Shown here: positions 12,861 to 20,075 of the stretch, piece by piece
Layout of the letters: the number at the start of each line of letters is the position of its first letter
Numbering within the stretch: position 1 is the stretch's first letter
DNA from: an uncultured Prevotellaceae bacterium
Lineage (GTDB): Bacteria; Bacteroidota; Bacteroidia; Bacteroidales; Bacteroidaceae
Length of the DNA: 22,341 bases
Assembly (NCBI GenBank): GCA_937915745.1
Contig: CALGGJ010000109.1
Coordinates: forward strand, 1 to 22,341
Direction: 5' to 3'
Program-made: the position numbers and the translations under genes
The notes under the pieces: model-generated
What the model was told of the DNA's origin: nothing
Database searches by the model: none
The model's input: only the letters and a program-made list of their open reading frames with translations

Positions 12861-15158
12861 CTATCTGCGCTCGAGCAGGCTCCATGCAGGTGGTTCAACT
12901 CCGAGGAAGTTTTTCACGAAGAAGTCGTACATCTTGTGGGTGCCGTAGGTTCCGCCCATTGTGTGGCGTTCGCCTGGCAGGTAGATGAATTCGAAGTCTT
13001 TGTTGTGTTTGATGAGTTGGTTTACTACCTGGAATGTTGACGACGGGTCAACATTGTCGTCGAGTTCGCCCACCACAAGCATCAGCTTGCCTTTCAGGTT
13101 GGCAATGTTTTCGGTGTTGCTGCTGGCAATATACGATTCGTCGATGGGGTATCCCATCCATTGTTCGTTCCACCATATCTTGTCCATGCGGTTGTCGTGG
13201 CATCCGCAGGCTGAGTATGCTGCCTTGTAGAAGTCGCCGTGGAAGAGCAGGGCAGCCAGTGCTTCCTGTCCGCCGGCCGAACATCCATAGATTCCGACAC
13301 GGTCGAGGTCCATGTATGGATATTTTTGTGCTGCGGCCTTTATCCATAATTTGCGGTCTTCGAATCCGGCATCCTTCAGGTTTTTGTAGCATACTTGCTC
13401 AAACTCCTTGCTGCGCCATGAGGTTGACATACCGTCCATCTGTACGACGATGAATCCGAGTTCGGCCAGTTCGGCCAGGCTGCCGACGGTTGAGAAGGTC
13501 TTTGGCACGTATTGGTCGCCAGGTCCGGAATAGATGTATTCGATTACAGGATATTTCTTCGAGGGGTCGAAGTTGGATGGGCGTTGTATGATGCCCCAGA
13601 TGTCGGTCTTGCCGTCACGGCCCTTGGCCACAAACACCTCTTGCCCCTGCCAGTTGGAAGCACGCAGATCGCTTATGTCGGTCTGTCCCAGTGTCTGCAG
13701 GACCTTGCCGGTCTTGCCGTCGCGCAGGACTGTGGTTGGCGGTACCTCGACTGTGGAGTATGTGTCGATGATGTACTGCTTGCCCTCGCCAAGGAAACGT
13801 GCCGAGTGGTTACCCTCGTCGGGGGTGAGGTCGATGAATCCCTTGCCGTTGAACTGCACGCGGCACAGGTGTTGGTTGTACGGGTCTTCCTTCGGATTGG
13901 TCTTAGGCAGGCCTTCGCCGTTGGCGGTGAAGTAAATGAGCTGTCGGTCTTCGTCGATATCGACTATACGGCGTACATAGAATTGCCCTTTGGTTATTTG
14001 GTTGACAACTTTGCCGGTAGCGCGGTCGTAGAGGTAGAGGTGTCCGTAGCCGTCACGCTCGCTGAACCAGATTATTTGTTTGCCGTCGAGCACGTCGCGG
14101 CGGTCCATACGGGTCCATGCAACGTATTTGTCGTCGTGCTCGTCGATAATGGCACGTACCTTGCCGGTCTCGGCATTCATTTCCAGGATACGGTAGTTTT
14201 TATGGCCGCGCTCGTTGAAGGTGAATGTGAGTGTGTGTTTATCGCGGTCCCAACGAGGGGTTGAGAGGTCGAACTGAGAGTGGAACAGTGCGTCGTCGGC
14301 CACTGTAGCCTGGCGGGTTTCGAGGTTGATGACCACCGGCACCTTGTAGTCGAGCGAATCACCAGGCTTGGCATACTCTATATTATAGTATTTAGGTTGT
14401 AGTTGGTCGGTAGGCGAGGAGTTGACGTATGTGACGTAACGCTTGATTCCTGGCTTGATTTTCACCGTAGCATAGTATTTCCCATCGCTCGAGAAACTGC
14501 CCCACGATGAGTAGTAGAACTGTTCGTTGCCGTCGGTCGTAAGTGCCGTCTCCTCCTGTGTGTCGGTGTTGCGCAGGTAGAGGTTGTTATCTTTACCATA
14601 TACCTGGAGCGGTCCGCCTCCAAACCGTGCTGTGCGTCCGCGTTGGTCGTCCACCTCCGACCAACGGCGTTGCTGGCCACCTTGACCACCCCTGCCACGC
14701 ATGCCTCCTGCATCCTGCTGCATCTGCTCGCCGCGAGTCAGCTGGTCGAGTGTGGTGTCGTAGGTCCAGTGGTAGCCGTAGGCATCAAATGTGATACCTT
14801 TGTTGCCGGCATCGAGGGTTGCCGGCTTGAGCGACGTGAGCGTGAGGTTGCGTGCCGTTACTTGGTGTTCGCTTTGCTGCGACAGTGCCGCAGCCAGTTT
14901 CGAGGAATCAAAAAGAGGCGCCTTAGTGTTTTTCTTAAGGTCGATGGCATAGTAGTTGTTGCCAGTCTTGGTCTGAACCGAATAAATGAGTTGCGACTGG
15001 TCGTCAGACAGTTGTACGTTGCTGTTGACAATGTTTGTGGTTTTACCTGCGTATGCACTGCGAATGCCATATGCCCGCTGATAGTCGGCCAATGTGCCTT
15101 GAGCCATAATGCTGGTGCAGACCATGCATGAGGCGATAAGAAATAGTGCTTTTTTCAT
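12861..15158 (-). CDS. S9 family (dipeptidyl peptidase IV-like) serine peptidase
   Basis: 765 residues with a signal peptide (MKKALFLIASCMVCTSIMAQ), so exported. The N-terminal two thirds is a DPP IV-type beta-propeller (WGSFSSDGKYYATVKI, RWDRDKHTLTFTFNERGHKNYRI, IWFSERDGYGHLYLYDRATG). The C-terminal alpha/beta hydrolase domain starts near 525 (KKYPVIEYIYSGPGDQYV). The catalytic triad is readable: S627 in GCSAGG, D700 in GELDDNVDP and H732 in GERHTMGG; the 73- and 32-residue spacings are close to those of DPP IV. The nucleophile elbow GCSAGG departs from the usual GWSYGG, so substrate preference may not be classical X-Pro cleavage. It is the last gene of the - strand cluster, 62 nt after the haem-motif lipoprotein. 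No -7 box is seen in that gap, so co-transcription is plausible. A hairpin at 12791-12831 ends the unit. Confidence 0.93.
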   Translation of the reverse strand: MKKALFLIASCMVCTSIMAQGTLADYQRAYGIRSAYAGKTTNIVNSNVQLSDDQSQLIYSVQTKTGNNYYAIDLKKNTKAPLFDSSKLAAALSQQSEHQVTARNLTLTSLKPATLDAGNKGITFDAYGYHWTYDTTLDQLTRGEQMQQDAGGMRGRGGQGGQQRRWSEVDDQRGRTARFGGGPLQVYGKDNNLYLRNTDTQEETALTTDGNEQFYYSSWGSFSSDGKYYATVKIKPGIKRYVTYVNSSPTDQLQPKYYNIEYAKPGDSLDYKVPVVINLETRQATVADDALFHSQFDLSTPRWDRDKHTLTFTFNERGHKNYRILEMNAETGKVRAIIDEHDDKYVAWTRMDRRDVLDGKQIIWFSERDGYGHLYLYDRATGKVVNQITKGQFYVRRIVDIDEDRQLIYFTANGEGLPKTNPKEDPYNQHLCRVQFNGKGFIDLTPDEGNHSARFLGEGKQYIIDTYSTVEVPPTTVLRDGKTGKVLQTLGQTDISDLRASNWQGQEVFVAKGRDGKTDIWGIIQRPSNFDPSKKYPVIEYIYSGPGDQYVPKTFSTVGSLAELAELGFIVVQMDGMSTSWRSKEFEQVCYKNLKDAGFEDRKLWIKAAAQKYPYMDLDRVGIYGCSAGGQEALAALLFHGDFYKAAYSACGCHDNRMDKIWWNEQWMGYPIDESYIASSNTENIANLKGKLMLVVGELDDNVDPSSTFQVVNQLIKHNKDFEFIYLPGERHTMGGTYGTHKMYDFFVKNFLGVEPPAWSLLERR

Positions 15159-15220
15159 GAGAAAAGTGAATTTATTATTAGTTAATATAGAACGTCTTAT
15201 TATTTGATACCGACTATTTG

Positions 15221-16783
15221 TCAGTTGATTATGAACTCGGCATCTTCATTCGATTTGTTGCCCTTCGGTGCATCGCTGGAAACGAACATGGCCTGCACAG
15301 GCTCTTTTTTTGCAGCACTTGCAAACTCCTGGGGACTTATGCTGACAGGTTCAGCCATGAATTCAGGTACGTTGTAAGAGCGCATGAAGTACGTATAGAA
15401 GTCTGGGTCGCGCTGTGGCATCTCAAATGCCTTGTGAGCATGTCCGTTCCTGTCGAAGTAGGCAAAGTAAAGTCGCGAGTAGTTGCCGTCGTCGCGGCGC
15501 GAGATGAATACCATCCAGCGGCCATTGCTCGACCATGCATGGAAGCTCTCGGCTCGTGAACTGTTTACGTTTTCGAGTTTGCGAACCTGCATCGTTTTGA
15601 GGTCCATGATGTAGAGGTCGGCGTCGGGATGCCATACATGGAAGCATCCGAACTCGGCACGACCGAAAAGCAGGTACCTGCCGTCGGGGCTTACACGTGG
15701 GAACGTGGCACTCATGCTGTCGGCCGATGCTTCGTATATCTTTTCTGACGGGCCGAAACTGAGTGTCTGCGGGTCGAACGACTTGCGGTAGATGTCGTAC
15801 TTCACTTCGCGGAATCGTTCTATCATCTCGGTTTCGTGTGCTATCGAGTCGTTGCGATACTCGAAGTGAGCCGAGCAGTAATAGAGGGTTTTGCCGTCGG
15901 GAGCCCAGGTCGGAAAACATTCAAGTTCTTCGTTCAGAGCACTTATGTCGCGCACCTCGTTCTTTTCCACGTCGTAGAGTATGATGTCGCTTTCGGTGTC
16001 CTGCACTTCAATCTTGGCATGGCTCTTGGTGTGGAACGACTGTCCGGTGTGGTTGGTGGAGTAGGCTATGAGCGACAATGTAGGGTGCCACGACGGATAT
16101 ACTCCGGCCGAGATGGTCGAGTCGGTCTTCAGGTTCACCTTCGTTGGTGTACCATCGTGTACTATCATGGTGCCTCCATAACCTTGGCGCATGTGGAACT
16201 GCATGTTCTGCGTGTGGTAGTTTTGGTATGAATGGCAGTTGATACACTGTCCGTCGGCCTCGCCCGAGATGATGAAGTTGTTGTATATCTCCGACTCGTC
16301 GAATGATGTAAGGTCGCGTTGGTTGATACTGAGCATCTCGTAGGCCACGTACGACGGGAAAATGAGACGATATGAGATGTACGGGTCGATGTCTTCTTCA
16401 GCCACTTTTATGGCAAACGCCTTCCATGCCGTCCATTTGCCATCGCTCAGGGTGAAGACCTCTACTTTGATGTCGCCCCCTTTCGATGCTGCAAGCATGG
16501 CTTTCCACTCGTCCTCGTCGATAATGACTTTATTGCCAGAACCATAGGTCTGCGACTGTCCGGCATAAGTGAATCGGGCTACACATTGCTCAACATTGCT
16601 GCCGATGCCGAAATTGAGAGGGGCAATATTAGGCGGTACGACTACATCGCGGTAGTCGGGGTAGATGTCGGGTTGTGATGTTTCTGTGGTGTATGTTGCA
16701 GGCAGGGACGGGTGGTGTGTACACGATGTGAGTGTGAACACTGCCAGCATTACACAGAATAGTTGTGTTTTCGTTATGTTCAT
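15221..16783 (-). CDS. Exported lipoprotein with PD40-like propeller and CxxCH haem-c motif (cassette copy 2)
   Basis: 520 residues from ATG 16783. The lipobox LTSC follows a clear signal sequence (MNITKTQLFCVMLAVFTLTSC), so it is membrane-anchored outside the cytoplasm. An N-terminal beta domain (about 40-150) leads to CINCH at 180-184, the covalent haem-c attachment motif, followed by SYQNYHT and then a Met/His pair (MQFHMR) that could supply a distal ligand. From about 215 come TolB/PD40-like propeller blades: YPSWHPTLSLIAYS, FPTWAPDGKTLYYCSAHF, FPRVSPDGRYLLFG, HAWSSNGRWMVFISRRDDGN. The end is QRDPDFYTYFMRSYNVPEFM plus a variable tail. It is a close paralogue of the protein at 18498-20072, with CxxCH at the same residue number. 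The start is 4 nt past the stop of the DUF6057-like gene and follows AAGGA, which favours it over an in-frame start at 16843 inside that gene. Haem binding is predicted, not shown. Confidence 0.85.
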   Translation of the reverse strand: MNITKTQLFCVMLAVFTLTSCTHHPSLPATYTTETSQPDIYPDYRDVVVPPNIAPLNFGIGSNVEQCVARFTYAGQSQTYGSGNKVIIDEDEWKAMLAASKGGDIKVEVFTLSDGKWTAWKAFAIKVAEEDIDPYISYRLIFPSYVAYEMLSINQRDLTSFDESEIYNNFIISGEADGQCINCHSYQNYHTQNMQFHMRQGYGGTMIVHDGTPTKVNLKTDSTISAGVYPSWHPTLSLIAYSTNHTGQSFHTKSHAKIEVQDTESDIILYDVEKNEVRDISALNEELECFPTWAPDGKTLYYCSAHFEYRNDSIAHETEMIERFREVKYDIYRKSFDPQTLSFGPSEKIYEASADSMSATFPRVSPDGRYLLFGRAEFGCFHVWHPDADLYIMDLKTMQVRKLENVNSSRAESFHAWSSNGRWMVFISRRDDGNYSRLYFAYFDRNGHAHKAFEMPQRDPDFYTYFMRSYNVPEFMAEPVSISPQEFASAAKKEPVQAMFVSSDAPKGNKSNEDAEFIIN

Positions 16784-16787
16784 ATCC

Positions 16788-18485
16788 TTAATAAATATTG
16801 AAGTCGGTATAAAAATAATAATACCACCAGTAGGTGTCGCCATATTCGTGCCGCATTTTCTGCCCGATGTCGGTCGTCTTTATGTTTTGAGCCGACAGGG
16901 TGCTGAATATGTTTTTGAACGAGTTGTATCGTGTAGTTATGGCAGGGTCGAACGGGAAGTCGTTGAGGGTGACTGGAGATGTCTCGGTGGTGGCCAGCAT
17001 CATGGCTGCTTGTTGATACAATGGAGGTATTGCCGTGTGCGGATGCTTGTTCACATAGTTATAGAAGTGGATGCAAAATGCATACTCGTCTTCTGTCCAC
17101 AGTGCAGTACACATTATCAGTTCTTCCAGTTTTGGTGTATTGGCTTTTATAATATCAGAGAAGTGTGTGAGCAACCATTTCTCGGGCATACCGTCATCCA
17201 TGCCGAGGTCGTTGATGTCGTCGTTGAGCAATGGCGATATCGCTTGGTATTCGGCCGATTGGTACAGGGCGTCGGCACGTGTCAGCATTGGGTCGTGCTG
17301 TTTTGCCCATCGGCGATGGAATGTCGTCTTGTGAAGCAGGGTGAGGTATTTTGCCGCGAGGTCGAATTCCTTATTCATGATGGCACAACGCACATACATC
17401 TTCAGCGTTTTTGCTTTCAAGCCATATTCCATGGCGTTTTCCATTGCCCATCGGTAGGCATAGTTCAGTTGTCCGAACTGGTAATACACCATTGCTCCGT
17501 CCTGATGGGCTATGCTCACGCTGAGGCTGTCGCCGCTGTTGGGGTGTGTGCCGCAGTTGTTGAGGATGAACATGTCGGTGAGTCTGCCTGTATGGAGCAG
17601 GGCGATGTTTTTATATACTACCATGAGGTTGGTGGGGTGTGTCGCCTTTTTTGCTTCGGCCAGTACCTTGTCCCAGTCGCTCCTGTCGATGGCTCGCATC
17701 ATGCGCAGTTCGGCATGGTAGTTGCTGTCGTTGAACGTGAAGTGTCGGGCTGTGCCACAGAATATTGCCAGGGCTGCTACTGTGACGATGTTGTCTTTGA
17801 TTGTTGTGGGGTGAGGAAGGTGTATGTAACGGCACAAGGGGAGCAGGACCACCGCTGCGGGTGCTATGATAAAAGGTATTTGCAGTCGTGGGTCGCTTTC
17901 GCTTGCCTTGACAAATTCGGGGAATTGTTGGCCTATTGCGAGATATGCGACTATGAATATTGCCCACGATATGTCGTGCTGCCACCGCCGGCGGATGATG
18001 ATTGTTGCAATCCATGTGAGCAATGTGGCTGCAAGGAAACTCAGGCTTTGTGAGAACCAGTAGCCGGGCATTTGCAGATAGTAGAGCCAGTAGCCGATGT
18101 CGAGTATGGATATGAGCAGTGCACAGATGGGAGTCCACGCAAACAGTTGTTGGATGCCTTTGAGCCTGAATATGGAAATGAGTAGTGTGTATGTGGCTGT
18201 CCAGACTGTAACAAGCATCAGTGCGCCAAGCCATGGATAGTAGAAGAACTGTGTGAGGTAGCTTCCTGCTAAGGCCCATAGTCCTCCATGGGTGGCCAGC
18301 ATGTCGGTCATAAACTGCTTCGTGCCGATGAAGACGTCGTGTTCCTGCGCTTCGTACAGATAGTCGGCGTTGAGCATAAGCATGATGTAGGCCGCGACAG
18401 GAAATACGATGTGTCGTGCATGTTCAGTGATGCGAGCCGTTATATGCTTGCTGTTGTTTGTCGGTCTATGTTGTTTGTCGGCCAT
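16788..18485 (-). CDS. DUF6057-like polytopic membrane protein (cassette copy 2)
   Basis: 565 residues. A polar N-terminus (about 1-24) precedes roughly eight to nine hydrophobic segments up to about residue 250 (HIVFPVAAYIMLML, WALAGSYLTQFFYYPWLGALMLV, CALLISILDIGYWLYYL, SLSFLAATLLTWIATIII, AIFIVAYLAIG, PFIIAPAAVVLLPLC, IVTVAALAIFCGTA). The remaining 300 or so residues are soluble and alpha-helical with a TPR-like look (NYHAELRMMRAIDRSDWDKVLAEAKK, MVVYKNIALLHTGRL). The C-terminus is the aromatic EYGDTYWWYYYFYTDFNIY. It resembles what is annotated as DUF6057 in Bacteroidales; function unknown. Strong paralogue of the 20076-22019 product: both share LTQFF, GYWLYY-x-x-MPGYWF and GDT-x-WW near the end. 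It lies 12 nt after one lipoprotein gene and 4 nt before the next. Confidence 0.8.
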   Translation of the reverse strand: MADKQHRPTNNSKHITARITEHARHIVFPVAAYIMLMLNADYLYEAQEHDVFIGTKQFMTDMLATHGGLWALAGSYLTQFFYYPWLGALMLVTVWTATYTLLISIFRLKGIQQLFAWTPICALLISILDIGYWLYYLQMPGYWFSQSLSFLAATLLTWIATIIIRRRWQHDISWAIFIVAYLAIGQQFPEFVKASESDPRLQIPFIIAPAAVVLLPLCRYIHLPHPTTIKDNIVTVAALAIFCGTARHFTFNDSNYHAELRMMRAIDRSDWDKVLAEAKKATHPTNLMVVYKNIALLHTGRLTDMFILNNCGTHPNSGDSLSVSIAHQDGAMVYYQFGQLNYAYRWAMENAMEYGLKAKTLKMYVRCAIMNKEFDLAAKYLTLLHKTTFHRRWAKQHDPMLTRADALYQSAEYQAISPLLNDDINDLGMDDGMPEKWLLTHFSDIIKANTPKLEELIMCTALWTEDEYAFCIHFYNYVNKHPHTAIPPLYQQAAMMLATTETSPVTLNDFPFDPAITTRYNSFKNIFSTLSAQNIKTTDIGQKMRHEYGDTYWWYYYFYTDFNIY

Positions 18486-18497
18486 TAGTCGTTTGCC

Positions 18498-20072
18498 TTA
18501 TGATGTTTCCGAGAGTGTTTTGAACTTTCTTTCTTCGTCGTGCTTGTTGGTGGCGTTGATGTTCTTATTTCCGTGGTATATGGCGTTGGTTGCGGGTTTG
18601 AGTGCTTCGGCTGCAAACTGTCCGGCTGTGTATGGCACAGGTTCGCACATGAATTCTGGACGGTTGTACGAGTATAGCAGGTATTGGTAGTGATTTGGGT
18701 CGCGTTGTGGCAGCTCGAATGGTTTATGGCAGTGTCCGTTGGTGTCGAAGTACGCAATGTAAGGGCGTGTGTAGTTACCGTCGTCGCGTCGTGATGCGGT
18801 CATTATCCACCGTCCGTTGCTTGAGAATGATGGGTAGCTGTCCGACCGTTCGCTGTTGATTTCTGCGAGTGGTTGAGCAAGGTGTGTGTCGAGGTCCATG
18901 ATGTATATGTCGGATTCAGGATGCCATACATGGAAGCATCCCCATGGCCCGAGGGCGAATATCATGTATCGGCCGTCGGGCGAGATGCGTGGCAGTGTGG
19001 CACTTTTACCGATGGCTGCTGCATCGACAATGAGTGTGCGTGGCCCGAATTGCCGTGTCTGCGGATTGAATGTCTTTGCGTAGATGTTGTATTTTATGTC
19101 TTTATAGTGTGTGATGAAGTGGTCTTCTACAATGCTGTCGGCTTGGTGTTTGAAGTGTGCAGAGCAGTAGTAGAGTGTGTGCCCGTCGGCCGACCATGCC
19201 GGAAACACTTCGAGTTCGTTGGAGTCGTTGGCCACGGTGCTGATGTCGTTGCGGTCGATGTCGTAGATGATGATGTCGCTTTGGGTGTCTTGCACTTCTA
19301 TCTTGGATATGTCTTTAGTGTGGAATGTCTGTCCGGTGTGGTTGGTCGAGAATGCCACGAGGTTGAGTGTGGGATGCCACGATGGATATACGCCTGCTGA
19401 TATGGTCGAGTCGGTCTTTGTGTTTATTTTCTTTATGTTGCCTCCATCTACTATTATTGTTCCGGCATGGTTGTGACGCATGTGGAAGAGCATGTGGTCG
19501 GTGTGGTAGTTTTGGTATGAATGGCAGTTGACACACTGTCCGGCTTGTTTGGTGGTTAGTGCCTGGTTGTCGTAGAATATGGTTTCGTCGTATGTTGCAA
19601 GGTTGCGTTGTGCCAGCATCATGTGGCTGTATGCCACGTATGACGGCGGGATAAGCCGGTAGGATATATAGGGGTCGATGTCGTCGGTGGCAATATTGAT
19701 GGCGAATGGTTGGTATGACTTCCATCGTTGTCCTTCCTCGACGAATACTTCCACTTTGATGCTGCCACCTCGTGCCGCTTTTGTGAGTGCCGCCCATTCG
19801 TTGGCGTCAATCTCGACGTTCATGTTGTTGCCGTAGGTATATGATATGTCGTGTGCCGACAGTCGTACGGCTGTTTGCCGGCCTACTTCATGCACAGTGA
19901 AGTTTGGTGGACAGATGTTGGGCGGCATGGTGACGTCGGTGTAGTCGGGCATGATGCGTGGAGGGCGTGCCTCGGTGTCGTATTCTTGTGGCACGGTGGG
20001 TCGTCCGCAGCCTGCCATCAGCATGACTGCAATGATTAGCGTCGTTATGTGTGGCGAGTTGATGTGTCTCAT
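18498..20072 (-). CDS. Exported lipoprotein with PD40-like propeller and CxxCH haem-c motif (cassette copy 1)
   Basis: 524 residues, paralogous along its whole length to the 15221-16783 product. The signal sequence ends in lipobox LMAGC (cysteine 22). An N-terminal beta domain contains DDIDPYISYRLIPPSYVAY. CVNCH at 180-184 is the haem-c motif, with the same SYQNYHT and FHMR downstream. Propeller blades follow (YPSWHPTLNLVAFSTNHTGQ, FPAWSADGHTLYYCSAHF, LPRISPDGRYMIFALGPWGCFHVWHPESDIYIMDL, SYPSFSSNGRWIMTASRRDDGN). The end has QRDPNHYQYLLYSYNRPEFMCEPVPYTAGQFAAEALKP, whose MCEPV/MAEPV element is shared by both copies. The start codon lies 3 nt after the stop of the upstream membrane-protein gene, so translation is probably coupled. 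Expected location: periplasm or outer surface, lipid-anchored. Biochemical role unknown; a haem-bearing structural, redox or sensing function is inferred from the motif. Confidence 0.85.
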   Translation of the reverse strand: MRHINSPHITTLIIAVMLMAGCGRPTVPQEYDTEARPPRIMPDYTDVTMPPNICPPNFTVHEVGRQTAVRLSAHDISYTYGNNMNVEIDANEWAALTKAARGGSIKVEVFVEEGQRWKSYQPFAINIATDDIDPYISYRLIPPSYVAYSHMMLAQRNLATYDETIFYDNQALTTKQAGQCVNCHSYQNYHTDHMLFHMRHNHAGTIIVDGGNIKKINTKTDSTISAGVYPSWHPTLNLVAFSTNHTGQTFHTKDISKIEVQDTQSDIIIYDIDRNDISTVANDSNELEVFPAWSADGHTLYYCSAHFKHQADSIVEDHFITHYKDIKYNIYAKTFNPQTRQFGPRTLIVDAAAIGKSATLPRISPDGRYMIFALGPWGCFHVWHPESDIYIMDLDTHLAQPLAEINSERSDSYPSFSSNGRWIMTASRRDDGNYTRPYIAYFDTNGHCHKPFELPQRDPNHYQYLLYSYNRPEFMCEPVPYTAGQFAAEALKPATNAIYHGNKNINATNKHDEERKFKTLSETS

Positions 20073-20075
20073 GGT

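Noticed and set aside
13512..14264. 250-codon ORF on the + strand
   Set aside because: It lies wholly inside the S9 peptidase gene on the other strand and has no recognisable motif.
16665..18053. 462-codon ORF on the + strand
   Set aside because: It is antisense to the DUF6057-like gene and part of the lipoprotein gene, both of which have clear homology and tight operon spacing. Its translation is Cys/Val-rich with no domain, as expected from the G/T-rich non-coding strand.
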